A stretch of DNA of 43,699 bases, taken from contig DASXSB010000019.1 in assembly GCA_036506275.1 (NCBI GenBank), forward strand, positions 1-43,699, given 5' to 3'. This document shows positions 8,295-16,522 of the stretch, one piece after another. The translations under genes and the position numbers were made by a program. Below the pieces are notes generated by a model. That model saw only the letters and a program-made list of their open reading frames with translations, was not told the origin of the DNA and searched no databases. Each line of letters begins with the position of its first letter. Position 1 is the stretch's first letter. The stretch comes from DASXSB01 sp036506275 (lineage in GTDB: Bacteria > Methylomirabilota > Methylomirabilia > Rokubacteriales > CSP1-6).

Positions 8295-10364
8295 TCAGAG
8301 CAGGGTGGCGATGCTGTGGGCGGCGCGGCGCGCGCCGTCGGTCTCGACGTCTCGATAGATCACCGGACGCTTGAGCCCGTCCGCGATCGCGTGCGCGAGC
8401 GCCTCGGGCTCCGTCTGGTGGTAGTCCATCCGCGTGCCCGCACCGTAACGGCCGAGCCGGTGGGCGACGTGGATGTTCTGCTCGAAGTGATTCCGCAACG
8501 GAAAGTAGACGAACGGCCGCTTGGTCGCCGTCAGCTCCATGCAGGTAGACAGACCGCCCTGGACGACGGCGAGATCGCAACCGGCCAGATGAGCGTAGAG
8601 ATCGGGGACGAACGGCCGGTACTCGAGGCCAGGGGCCTGTGGGAACGCGCGGGGGTCGAGGCGCGGACCGGTGACGATGATCATCCGCAACTCGGGCACC
8701 AAACGGCGTGCGTGCGGCCACGCCGCGACGACCTTCTCCAGCAGATGGCGGCCGACGCCGGTGCCGCCCACGGCGGCGAACACGACGTTCTCGTCGCGCC
8801 GGAACCCGAGCCGAGCGCGCACGCCGTCGCGATCGGCGAACTGAGCGGGATCGAAGGGCAGGATGTAGCCGGGAAAGTCGTAGTGCGACCGCGTCCATTC
8901 CCGAATGTTCGGCAGCGAGGGGCCGAAGGCGCGGTCCACGACGTCGTCGGCGTTGCCGACGAAGAGCGCGCGATCGCGCACGCGGGGAAACCGCGCGATC
9001 TGCTCGATCATCTCCGCGTTGTAGTCGGCGGTGAGGGCGGCCTCGCGGGAGTCCGGGCCCTCCATCGGCAGCCAGCCTACGAAGTCCGTGAGCCAGACGA
9101 AGGCCGTTCGCTTCAGCTCAGGGTTTTCGTGGAGATAGTAGTCGACGTCCCACGCCTCGTCGCCGATGACGAGGTCGTAAGGCTGGGCGTCGAGGACGTC
9201 GTGCACGACCATGAAGTTCGCGAGCAGGATCTCGTCCATGTTGCGCCACGCCTGGAAGACGCGCAGGTCGTGCTCGCCCGCTTCCGACTCGATGTGCGCG
9301 GACTCGCCGGCCAGCCAGGCGCTCGCGGGATGGATCGTCTCCCCGCGCGCCTCGAGCACGCGCGTGACGGGGTCCTGGGCGAGCCAGTCGATCTGCAGAT
9401 CGGGATGGAGCACGCGCAGCTCGCGCGCGATGGCAACGTCGCGCAACGCGTGACCGAGACCGATGGGACTGGAGATGAAGAGCGCGCGCCGCCCGCGCGT
9501 CATCGCGCGCCTCCACGGCCGGGGCGAGGGTGGCCGCGACTCCAGGAAATCCCGGACGGCGATGTTGAAGCGCACGGGATCGCGCCCGTGCGGCGAGTGC
9601 CCGGAGCCTTCGAAGGGGATGAGCTCGGAGCCGGGAATCGCCAGGTGAAGCCGCGCCGACAGCTCGGCGGGCCGGATCGCGTCGGCGGTTCCGTGTATAA
9701 CGAGCGTGGGCACGGAGATTCGCCGGACGAGTTCCGTCGCGGGCGTCCGGCAGCCACCGTCGTCGATGGTCGCGATCAGTACGTCGGGAGTGGTCTCGAG
9801 CGCCCACGCGATCCCGTCCTCGATCGGCTTCGTCGAATGCGGCTCCGTGAAGATCTGCTCGATGAAGAAGCGAGCGAAGTCCGGATAGTTCTCGCGCCAG
9901 TAGTGAGCGTTGTACTTGTCCCACCCCTCGTACCTGTCCTTGACGTCGCGAAAACCATCACGCGGAGCCCCGTCGATGGGGGTGCCGACGAGGACGAGGC
10001 GGTCCACCCGCTCCGGATGCTGGGCGGCGAGCAGGAGGCCGTGCCATGTCGCGCGCGACCAGCACACGAGGGACGTCCGCGTCGTCGATGTCGCGTCGAG
10101 CACGGCGAGCGCGTGCGCGGCGATCGCCTCCGCGCTGTAACCCGTCGACGGCCGTTCCGACCGCCCGTTGCCGGGGGGGTCGAACGTGAGGACCCGGAAG
10201 TGCCGCGCGAAGTACGGGATCTGCATCTTCCAGCAGCGGCTGTGCACGATCTGCCAGCCCGGGATGAAGAAGACCGTGCGGTCGCCGCTGCCGTACTCCT
10301 CCCAGTGGACGGAGACGCCGGCCGACTGCGCGTCGCCTTCGCGGTCCGGATATCGTGCGCGCAT
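8295..10364 (-). CDS. Alpha/beta-hydrolase and MGT-type glycosyltransferase fusion (copy 1)
   Basis: 689-residue two-domain protein. Residues about 1-285 form an alpha/beta hydrolase with a degenerate nucleophile elbow (CWSRA where GxSxG is usual; Ser kept), an acid-loop Asp in HGTADAIRP and His in EGSGHSPHG. Residues about 295-689 form a GT-B glycosyltransferase of the UGT/MGT type, opening with FISSPIGLGH and ending with the donor-site region VQGGLSTCMEL and PLRNHFEQN. Its paralogue lies 7 bases upstream with the same fusion. It could glycosylate a small molecule and hydrolyse an ester or related bond on the same substrate; that is inference. No signal peptide is seen. Confidence 0.85.
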   Translation of the reverse strand: MRARYPDREGDAQSAGVSVHWEEYGSGDRTVFFIPGWQIVHSRCWKMQIPYFARHFRVLTFDPPGNGRSERPSTGYSAEAIAAHALAVLDATSTTRTSLVCWSRATWHGLLLAAQHPERVDRLVLVGTPIDGAPRDGFRDVKDRYEGWDKYNAHYWRENYPDFARFFIEQIFTEPHSTKPIEDGIAWALETTPDVLIATIDDGGCRTPATELVRRISVPTLVIHGTADAIRPAELSARLHLAIPGSELIPFEGSGHSPHGRDPVRFNIAVRDFLESRPPSPRPWRRAMTRGRRALFISSPIGLGHALRDVAIARELRVLHPDLQIDWLAQDPVTRVLEARGETIHPASAWLAGESAHIESEAGEHDLRVFQAWRNMDEILLANFMVVHDVLDAQPYDLVIGDEAWDVDYYLHENPELKRTAFVWLTDFVGWLPMEGPDSREAALTADYNAEMIEQIARFPRVRDRALFVGNADDVVDRAFGPSLPNIREWTRSHYDFPGYILPFDPAQFADRDGVRARLGFRRDENVVFAAVGGTGVGRHLLEKVVAAWPHARRLVPELRMIIVTGPRLDPRAFPQAPGLEYRPFVPDLYAHLAGCDLAVVQGGLSTCMELTATKRPFVYFPLRNHFEQNIHVAHRLGRYGAGTRMDYHQTEPEALAHAIADGLKRPVIYRDVETDGARRAAHSIATLL

Positions 10365-10371
10365 CGCGTCG

Positions 10372-12423
10372 CTACTCCAGCAGCTCGGCGATCATGCGGG
10401 CCGCCTTGGCGGTGCCGTCCGCGGGCACGGGCGCGTGGCGTACCGGCCGGCCGAGATGCGTCAGGATGGCGGCGCCGAGCGCGTCGGCCGACGTGCGGTC
10501 GTAGTCGAAGCGCACCCCGGCGCCCATGCGCTCGAGGCGCCGGTGCACGAAGTACTGCTGCTCGAAATGATTACGGAGCGGGAAGTAGAAGAACGGCGTC
10601 TGGAACGCGGCCAGCTCCATGGTGGTGGTGAGCCCGCCCTGCACGATGGCGAGATCGGCGGCGGCGTGGTGCTCGAAGAGATCCGGCACGAAGGCGCGGA
10701 CGTCGATCTGCGGGCTCGCGGGCAGCTCGCGCGGGTCGAGCCGGGGGCCGGCCACGAGGATCATCCGCGTCTCCGGCACCTGGGATGCGATCGACGCGAA
10801 GGCCTCCGCGCACCGCTGGAGGAGCCGGCGGCCCACGCGGGTGCCGCCGACCGAGACCAGGATCACGCGCTCGTCGTCGCGATAGCCGAGCCGGCGCCGA
10901 AGGGCGGCGCGGTCGCGATAGGCGGCCGGATCGAAGTGGTACGTGTAGCCGGAGAACTTGAAGTGCTCGCGCGCCCAGGCGCGCATGTTCGGGAGGCCGG
11001 GCGCAAAGTCCCGATCGAGCACGTCCTCTTCGTCGCCGACCATGAGGGAGAGGTCGCGCACGTCCGGGTGCAGCCGCAGGTGATCGATGTTCTCCGCATT
11101 CTTCTCGCGGGCGCGGATGAAATCGGTGGAGGCGGGATCGTCGCGCATGGGGAGCACGCCGACGAAGTCCGTGATGAAGACGTAGGGCGCGCGCTTCAGC
11201 TCGGGGTTCTCGTGCAGGTAGTAGTCGAGCTCCCAGCCCTCGTCGCCGACCCAGAGGTCGTAGTCCTCGGCCTCCACCACGTCCGCGAAGACGCCGAAGT
11301 TGGCGGCCATGATCTCGTCCATGTGCCAGAGCGCGTTGAACGCGTGCAGCTCGTGATCGGCGGACGCCCAGCCCTCCACGTGCGCGCTCTCGTTCTGGAG
11401 GAGGTCGGTGGCCGGATGCAGACGCTCGCCCAGGTGCTCCACCACGCGTCGGGAGGGATCGGCGGCGAGGAAATCGACCCTCGTGTCCGGAAACGCCTCG
11501 CGCACGCTCCGGGCGATGGCGATGTCGCGCTGGATGTGGCCGAGGCCGATGGGGCTCGACAGCCAGAGGATGCGGCGCGCCGGCCGTCCGCGCAGCACGG
11601 CGGGCGCCTTGCGCTCGGTCGTGCGCGGGATCGAATGCGTGACCACGGGCCGGTCGAGCACGAAGTCGCGGATGAGCCGGTTCACCTTCACGCAATCCCG
11701 CCCCTGCAAGCCGTGGCCGCCACCCTCGAACGTCACCAGACGGGCCCCCGGTACCGCCGCCGCGAACTTCTGGCAGTGGCTGTAGGGGATGATGGGATCG
11801 TCGGTGCCGTGGATCAGGAGCGTGGGCACCGTGACCTGACCGAGGAGGTCGTAGACGTCGTCCTTGCCGATCTGCCCCAGCGCCTCCACGAGGATCTCGG
11901 GCGCGGTCTCGGCGACCCACTGGAAATTGTCCTCGATCGCGCGCAGCGAATGCGGCTCCGGATACATCTTCTTGAAGAGACGCTCCTGCCACCTCGCAAA
12001 GTCGTCGCGGATCACGCGCGCCACTTTCTCCTCGAATGGCTGCGGCAGCGACTGGCGATACTGGGCGCCGACCACGACGAGGTGCGACACCGCGCCCGGG
12101 TGATCGAGCACGTAGCGCACGGCGAGCATGGTGGAGCAGCTGTAGGCGACGAGGGCGAACGGCGGCCGCACCGCCTGCGCGAGAACGGCCGTGAGATCAC
12201 CGTAGCGAGTGGCGAAGTCGTAGCCAGTCCGCGGACGATCGGAGCGGCCGTGGCCGCGCGGATCCATGGCGCCGACGCGGAAGTGCCGCGCCAGGTAGGC
12301 GATGTTGTTCTTCCACATCCGCGCCCCCACCACCGGCTGGGACGGGGGGCAGAGGAAGAGGTCGCGCGCGCCCGCGCCCGTGACCTCGTAGAAGATCTTC
12401 GCGTCCGGCCGTGAGACGTACAT
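10372..12423 (-). CDS. Alpha/beta-hydrolase and MGT-type glycosyltransferase fusion (copy 2)
   Basis: 683-residue paralogue of the preceding entry with the same domain order. The hydrolase (about 1-270) has elbow AYSCS, acid loop HGTDDPIIP and catalytic His in EGGGHGLQG. The GT-B glycosyltransferase (about 280-683) starts with LSSPIGLGH, and its C-terminal donor-binding part contains VQGGLTTTMEL and PLRNHFEQQ. The two copies have diverged throughout but conserve active-site positions, so they probably act on different or successive acceptors and are unlikely to be redundant. The ROK kinase gene ends 3 bases upstream of this start. Confidence 0.85.
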   Translation of the reverse strand: MYVSRPDAKIFYEVTGAGARDLFLCPPSQPVVGARMWKNNIAYLARHFRVGAMDPRGHGRSDRPRTGYDFATRYGDLTAVLAQAVRPPFALVAYSCSTMLAVRYVLDHPGAVSHLVVVGAQYRQSLPQPFEEKVARVIRDDFARWQERLFKKMYPEPHSLRAIEDNFQWVAETAPEILVEALGQIGKDDVYDLLGQVTVPTLLIHGTDDPIIPYSHCQKFAAAVPGARLVTFEGGGHGLQGRDCVKVNRLIRDFVLDRPVVTHSIPRTTERKAPAVLRGRPARRILWLSSPIGLGHIQRDIAIARSVREAFPDTRVDFLAADPSRRVVEHLGERLHPATDLLQNESAHVEGWASADHELHAFNALWHMDEIMAANFGVFADVVEAEDYDLWVGDEGWELDYYLHENPELKRAPYVFITDFVGVLPMRDDPASTDFIRAREKNAENIDHLRLHPDVRDLSLMVGDEEDVLDRDFAPGLPNMRAWAREHFKFSGYTYHFDPAAYRDRAALRRRLGYRDDERVILVSVGGTRVGRRLLQRCAEAFASIASQVPETRMILVAGPRLDPRELPASPQIDVRAFVPDLFEHHAAADLAIVQGGLTTTMELAAFQTPFFYFPLRNHFEQQYFVHRRLERMGAGVRFDYDRTSADALGAAILTHLGRPVRHAPVPADGTAKAARMIAELLE

Positions 12424-12426
12424 CGA

Positions 12427-13476
12427 TCAGCCTCGCTTCCGCGCCGGCTTCGACGTGGCACGTCGGAGGGCGCGCTCTCGACGTTCCGACTCGTACATGA
12501 CGAGGGCGGCGCCGCCGCGCACGGTCTCCCGCTTCGACGACGGCACGATCCGGATGGTGGTGTCGGCGAGCACGCGGTCGAACGCGTAGCGCGCCGTCCG
12601 GCGCAGGATATCGCGCTCGAGCGGCACCAGCGCCGCCGCCATGCCGCCCGTCACCACCACCACGTCGGGGTTGAAGCCGTTCAGGATGATGCCGAGCGCG
12701 GCGCCGAGCGCTTCGCACGCGCGGTCCACCAGCGCCGTCGCGACGGGGTCACCGTCGGCGGCGGCGGCGAAGATGATGCGCGGCGTGATGGCGGAGGGAT
12801 CACCGCCTGCGAGAGCGCACAGCCCGGACTCGGGATGCTCGGTCGCCGCCAGCCGCGCGCGGCGGCTCATGGCCGGGTGCGAGACGAAGACGGCCAGGCA
12901 GCCGTGGCCTCCGCAGACGCACGGAGGCCCGTCGAGCAGGACCGGCATGTGACCGAACTCGCCGGCGTACCCGTTGCGCCCGCGCACCAGCTCGCCGTTC
13001 AAGACGAGGGCGCCGCCGGGTCCCGTTCCGAGCGCGAGCACCGCGAGCGACGCGACGCCGCGGCCGGCGCCGAAGCGGTGCTCGGCGAGGGCGAGCGCGT
13101 TCACGTCGTTGTCGAGGAACACCGGCAAGCCCGTCGCCTCGCGGATGCGCTCGGCGATGGGCACCTTCTCGAGATCGGGAACCAGGTAGACGTCGGCCGG
13201 CATCATTCCCTTGTCGACATCGACGATCCCGGGCAGGCCGATGCCGACGCCGGCAACGGAAATGCCGCGGCCACGTGCCTCCGCGAGGAGCGCGGCGATC
13301 ACCGCCAGGATGCGATCGAGCGTGGTTCCGGCGCCGTCCTCGCGCGTCCGGCGCTCGAGGACCTGGAGCACCTCGCCGTCGCCGGTGACCAGGCCTCCAG
13401 AAAGCGAGGTGGCGCCGACGTCCACCCCGATGAACACGTCCGACCGTCGCTTGGCGGGGGCGGAGCGGGATGTCAT
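12427..13476 (-). CDS. ROK family sugar kinase
   Basis: 349 residues. The ATP phosphate-loop motif is FIGVDVGATS near the N-terminus, the catalytic Asp is in FLDNDVNA, and the ROK zinc site is C-x-C-G-x2-G-C (CVCGGHGC). There is no N-terminal helix-turn-helix, so it should be a kinase (glucokinase, N-acetylglucosamine kinase or similar) and not a repressor. Start taken as the ATG at 13476; no Shine-Dalgarno sequence precedes it. An upstream -24/-12 element would place the transcript start only a few bases before this ATG, suggesting a nearly leaderless message. First gene of a run of seven minus-strand genes with gaps of 41 bases or less. Confidence 0.88.
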   Translation of the reverse strand: MTSRSAPAKRRSDVFIGVDVGATSLSGGLVTGDGEVLQVLERRTREDGAGTTLDRILAVIAALLAEARGRGISVAGVGIGLPGIVDVDKGMMPADVYLVPDLEKVPIAERIREATGLPVFLDNDVNALALAEHRFGAGRGVASLAVLALGTGPGGALVLNGELVRGRNGYAGEFGHMPVLLDGPPCVCGGHGCLAVFVSHPAMSRRARLAATEHPESGLCALAGGDPSAITPRIIFAAAADGDPVATALVDRACEALGAALGIILNGFNPDVVVVTGGMAAALVPLERDILRRTARYAFDRVLADTTIRIVPSSKRETVRGGAALVMYESERRERALRRATSKPARKRG

Positions 13477-13490
13477 GGCGAGGGAGAATC

Positions 13491-13505
13491 GCAAGCGCGG
13501 TGCCA
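13491..13505 (-). promoter_or_regulatory. Candidate sigma-54 (-24/-12) promoter
   Basis: On the minus strand the sequence reads TGGCAC-CGCGC-TTGC, matching the RpoN consensus TGGCAC-N5-TTGC at every conserved base with exact spacing. It lies 15-29 bases upstream of the ROK kinase ATG. The last gene of that run encodes an RpoN-dependent activator, so self-control of the operon is plausible. A ten-base match is expected less than about once per window by chance, and the predicted start site is very close to the ATG, so this remains a candidate. Confidence 0.55.
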
Positions 13506-13673
13506 CACGAAAACCCGCGCCAACGCGCGGTATCGGCGGCGCCCCCGCAAGCTCAGGTGGCGGGGGCCCGGCCTCCGTCGCGATATCGCGCAACGCTGAC
13601 GAGGTGTTGCCGGCGCCACCCCGCCCGGCGCATGGGGCTGCTCTCGCGCAAGCTCGGATTGCACCCGCCGATC

Positions 13674-14582
13674 TTAGCCCAAGCGCGCATCGACCACCGC
13701 GAGGGGGGCCTGACCCTGCACGTAGCTGACTTCGCGCACGCCGAGCATCCCGTGCGCGTCCTCGGCGGGGATCTTCAGCGGCCCCGGTGACGGTCCCTCC
13801 CCGGGCGCCGGTTGCGGAAACGCCGTCGACATCGCGGTGTGGAAGGTAACGTTGCCTTCGACCTTCTGGAGCACCTGATGGATGTGGCCGTTGAGGACGG
13901 TGACGGAGCCGAACCGTCGCAAGTAGCCGAGCGCCTCCGCGGCGTCGGCGGTGGCCCAACCCCAGGCCGGGTACACCGCCCACAGCGGCACGTGGGTGAA
14001 GACGACGACCGGCGTGCTCGCGCCGAGGGCGGCCACGTCGCGCTCGAGCCACTCGAGCTGCTCCGTCCCCAGCGCTCCGATGCCGCCCGCCTTGTAGGTG
14101 AGAACGTTGACGAGGCCGACGAAATGCACCCCCTTGTAGTCGAAGCTCTGCCAGCCCCGCCCGTTGCTTCCGGGAAAGCGGCTCAGGTACTCCTTGCCGC
14201 CGTCGAGGAACACGTCGTTCTCGCCGGGGGCGTAGAAGACGCGCTCGGTGCGCACGGTCTTCATGTTTTCGGCGACGATGTCGAACGCGCCGGGTTTCTG
14301 GGCGTGCGTGATGTCGCCGGTGTGGATCACGAACGCGGGAGCGTGCGGGCGCGCGTTGAGGCGGGCGATCGACTCTTGCATCGTGGCCACGGGATCGCCG
14401 TTCGGCTGGCCCTTGAAGCCGATGTGGGTGTCGCTGATCTGGGCGAACGTGAAATCGGTGCCCGGCGTTTCCGCGGCCTCCGCGAGCGTGCGCGACGACA
14501 GCACGCCGCCGTTCACCGCCCACACGAGGCCGGTGCCGGCCCAGGCCATGCACTCGAGAAACTGACGACGGTCGACTTTCAT
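13674..14582 (-). CDS. Tat-exported calcineurin-like metallophosphoesterase
   Basis: 302 residues. A twin-arginine signal (DRRQFLECMAW plus a hydrophobic stretch) indicates export of a folded metalloprotein. Metallophosphoesterase motifs appear in order: DTH (SDTHIG), GDITH, GEND where GNHD is usual, THVPLW and NGHIHQ. The Asn/His pair of the third motif is thus changed to Glu and Asn, which should alter one metal ligand. It follows the cupredoxin gene by 23 bases and is probably expressed from the same ECF-type promoter. Likely a periplasmic phosphodiesterase or phosphatase; substrate unknown. Confidence 0.88.
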   Translation of the reverse strand: MKVDRRQFLECMAWAGTGLVWAVNGGVLSSRTLAEAAETPGTDFTFAQISDTHIGFKGQPNGDPVATMQESIARLNARPHAPAFVIHTGDITHAQKPGAFDIVAENMKTVRTERVFYAPGENDVFLDGGKEYLSRFPGSNGRGWQSFDYKGVHFVGLVNVLTYKAGGIGALGTEQLEWLERDVAALGASTPVVVFTHVPLWAVYPAWGWATADAAEALGYLRRFGSVTVLNGHIHQVLQKVEGNVTFHTAMSTAFPQPAPGEGPSPGPLKIPAEDAHGMLGVREVSYVQGQAPLAVVDARLG

Positions 14583-14605
14583 CGCGGTCTCCTTCGCGGC
14601 GCCCG

Positions 14606-14950
14606 TCAGCGGACGATGACGTCGGCGCGCATGTGGGGATGAAGCGCACAGAAGTAGTGATAGGTCCCGGCCTTGGTGAAGGTGAACGAGAACCGTCCCG
14701 GGCCTTCGAGGGCCTCAGACTTGAAGACACCCTCCGTCGACGTGATCGTGTGCGACTCCTCGTCGTCGTTGTGCCAGGTCACGGTCGTGCCGGGGGCGAC
14801 CGTGACCGTTCCCGGCTGGAACGCGAAGTCGGTGATCTCCACCGTGACTGCCGCCGGCGCGGCGCCCGCGGGGCGACCGGCGCTCAGCGTCACCGCGGCC
14901 AGCGTCACCACCGCCGTGATCCAGGACGTGCTTCGAATCCGTGCTTTCAT
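14606..14950 (-). CDS. Secreted cupredoxin (plastocyanin/azurin-like copper protein)
   Basis: 114 residues: a signal peptide (about 1-30) then a single blue-copper domain of about 85 residues. Type 1 copper ligands are visible as His in ESHTITS and Cys, His and Met in FCALHPHM. Start at the ATG at 14950 with GGGAGAG seven bases upstream; the longer frame to 15055 would run through the promoter. It should carry electrons or bind copper in the periplasm. First gene of the operon with the Tat metallophosphoesterase and divergent from the ECF sigma gene. Confidence 0.9.
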   Translation of the reverse strand: MKARIRSTSWITAVVTLAAVTLSAGRPAGAAPAAVTVEITDFAFQPGTVTVAPGTTVTWHNDDEESHTITSTEGVFKSEALEGPGRFSFTFTKAGTYHYFCALHPHMRADVIVR

Positions 14951-14993
14951 TCGTCTCTCCCTTCGGCGCCGCCGTGTGGCCGCGCACTCCTCC

Positions 14994-15019
14994 CAACGCA
15001 CGCGCCGCTCGACCGTTCC
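14994..15019 (-). promoter_or_regulatory. Candidate ECF-sigma promoter for the cupredoxin operon
   Basis: On the minus strand GGAAC (15019-15015) is followed after exactly 16 bases by CGTTG (14998-14994). This fits the common ECF-sigma promoter form GGAAC-N16/17-CGT. The element pair is the same as that facing the sigma gene on the other strand, which suggests that both operons answer to the sigma factor encoded at 15143-15679. The predicted transcript starts about 35-40 bases before the cupredoxin ATG. Confidence 0.6.
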
Positions 15020-15044
15020 CTCGCGAAAAATCGATCGCGCGGAG

Positions 15045-15070
15045 GGAACGACCAAGCGCTTCGCGCGTTA
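15045..15070 (+). promoter_or_regulatory. Candidate autoregulated ECF-sigma promoter
   Basis: GGAAC at 15045-15049 and CGTTA at 15066-15070 are separated by 16 bases, the standard ECF arrangement. It lies 73 bases upstream of the sigma factor ATG. ECF sigma genes usually transcribe themselves from such promoters. The divergent partner element at 14994-15019 has the same -35 and nearly the same -10, which makes chance less likely. Confidence 0.6.
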
Positions 15071-15142
15071 GCGCTGTGAAGGTGGAGATGCGGGCGGGGA
15101 CGCGGCGTGCGCGCGGTGGGCGAGGCGTATCATGAGGCGGTC

Positions 15143-15679
15143 ATGTGGGAGCAGGCGGGACGATGGGCGCTGGGGCGGGAGGCGCTCGCGCACGCCGACG
15201 CCCTTCACAACCTCGCCCGCTATCTCACCGGCAACACGGTCGACGCCGAGGATCTCGTGCAAGAGACGTACGCGCGCGCGTTGCGGGCGGCCGATCAGTT
15301 CACGCCGGGCACGAATCTCAAAGCGTGGCTGTGCCGGATTCTCCGCAACGCGTACCTGAGCCTGTATCGGCGTCGGCGTCACGACCCCGTCGTGGGCGGT
15401 CTCGACACCGTGAACCCCGGCGTACCGACTGCCGCCGAGGCGAGCTTCCTCGGCGATATCGAGCTCGACCGCCTGCGCAAGGTGGTGAGTGAGGAGATCG
15501 AGCGGGCGCTCCTGAGTCTCGGCGACGACGCGCGCACGGTGATCCTGCTCGACCTGGAAGGGCTCACGGAGGTGGAAGTGGCGGACGTGCTCGGGTGTCC
15601 GGTGGGAACGGTGAAGTCGCGGCTGGCGCGAGCCCGTGCCGCCCTTCGCCGCCAGCTCGGCGACTATGGGAGAGGATGA
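15143..15679 (+). CDS. ECF RNA polymerase sigma factor
   Basis: 178 residues from the ATG at 15143 (an in-frame ATG at 15107 is possible). Sigma region 2 contains DAEDLVQETYARAL and KAWLCRILRNAYL; sigma region 4 contains the helix-turn-helix VEVADVLGCPVGTVKSRLARAR. No region 3 is present, which defines the ECF class. The anti-sigma gene begins four bases after the stop. Likely targets are its own operon and the divergent cupredoxin operon, judged from the shared promoter elements, which would link the response to the cell envelope or to copper and redox state. Confidence 0.95.
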   Translation: MWEQAGRWALGREALAHADALHNLARYLTGNTVDAEDLVQETYARALRAADQFTPGTNLKAWLCRILRNAYLSLYRRRRHDPVVGGLDTVNPGVPTAAEASFLGDIELDRLRKVVSEEIERALLSLGDDARTVILLDLEGLTEVEVADVLGCPVGTVKSRLARARAALRRQLGDYGRG

Positions 15680-15683
15680 CCGG

Positions 15684-16484
15684 ATGCGGTGCGACGACGT
15701 GCGCATGCGCTTGCTCGAGGGTCAGCGCGGCGGGCTCGAGCCGCCCGAGGACGCCGAGCTGCGCTCGCACGTGGCGGGGTGTCCGGCCTGCGCGCACGAG
15801 GAGCAGGCGGACCGATTGCTGACGGAGGCGCTCGAGCATCGTATGCCCCAGTACGCGGCGTCGCCGGCGTTGAAGCGACGGCTGGCGGCGGCCTGGCCGG
15901 CGCCGGTGACGCCGCCGCCGCCGTGGTGGCGCGCGCGGCTGCGCGCGTGGGCCCCGCTGCTGGCGGCGGCGGCCGTCGTCATCGTCGCCGTTCCGCTGCT
16001 CCTCTCCACGCCCGCGCTGCGGGGCGGCGGCCCCGGCATGACGCCCCTCGTCACCGAGGCCGTGAACGACCACTTGCGCGTGATCGGCAGCGAGCATCCG
16101 CTCGACATCGCGAGCGGCGGTGTCCACCAGGTCAAGCCGTGGTTCGAAGGCCGGCTCGATTTCGCGCCTGTGGTGGCGTTCGGCGGCGACGAGGACTTTC
16201 CGCTGCAGGGCGGCGCCGTCGCCTGGTTCATCGACCGCAAGGCGGCCACGTTCGTCTTCAAGCGCCGGCTTCACGGTATCTCGCTGTTCGTGTTTCGCGC
16301 GGACGGCCTGCCGTGGGCCGCGCGCGACACGCAGCGCATCGGCGCCGTCGACGTCTATCCGACCACCGCGCGCGGATTCAACGTGCTGCTCTGGCGCCAG
16401 CGCGACCTCGGCTACGCGCTCGTCTCCGACGTCGACGCCGCGGAGCTACGCGACCTCGCGGGGAGGATCATCGGGAACCCGTGA
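15684..16484 (+). CDS. Zinc-finger anti-sigma factor, membrane-anchored
   Basis: 266 residues. The N-terminal cytoplasmic domain holds the anti-sigma zinc-finger signature H-x3-C-x2-C (SHVAGCPAC). A single transmembrane helix lies at about 90-112 (LLAAAAVVIVAVPLLL). The C-terminal about 150 residues face the periplasm and carry the VAFGGDEDFPL-GG and FVFKRR patterns seen in sensor domains of ECF-associated anti-sigma factors. Start at the ATG at 15684 (GGGAGAGG eight bases before); an ATG at 15666 would overlap the sigma gene. It should hold the sigma factor inactive until an envelope signal arrives. Confidence 0.88.
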   Translation: MRCDDVRMRLLEGQRGGLEPPEDAELRSHVAGCPACAHEEQADRLLTEALEHRMPQYAASPALKRRLAAAWPAPVTPPPPWWRARLRAWAPLLAAAAVVIVAVPLLLSTPALRGGGPGMTPLVTEAVNDHLRVIGSEHPLDIASGGVHQVKPWFEGRLDFAPVVAFGGDEDFPLQGGAVAWFIDRKAATFVFKRRLHGISLFVFRADGLPWAARDTQRIGAVDVYPTTARGFNVLLWRQRDLGYALVSDVDAAELRDLAGRIIGNP

Positions 16485-16522
16485 CGCGCAGTTGACCCTT
16501 GCGGTTCGAGCGGGGGAGACGG

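Noticed and set aside
5544..10631. A plus-strand open frame of 1695 codons
   Set aside because: It lies antisense to the histidine kinase, OsmC and glycosyltransferase genes, is low-complexity (Arg, His, Glu, Val), and shows no domain. It is a shadow caused by high GC.
12427..14730. A 767-codon minus-strand frame covering the ROK kinase and more
   Set aside because: The upstream part is antisense-like shadow of the metallophosphoesterase in another frame; the ROK domain begins at 13476.
14925..14940. A tRNA T-arm-like string (CTTCGAATCC)
   Set aside because: It lies in the signal-peptide codons of the cupredoxin gene, and no acceptor or anticodon stem can be formed around it.
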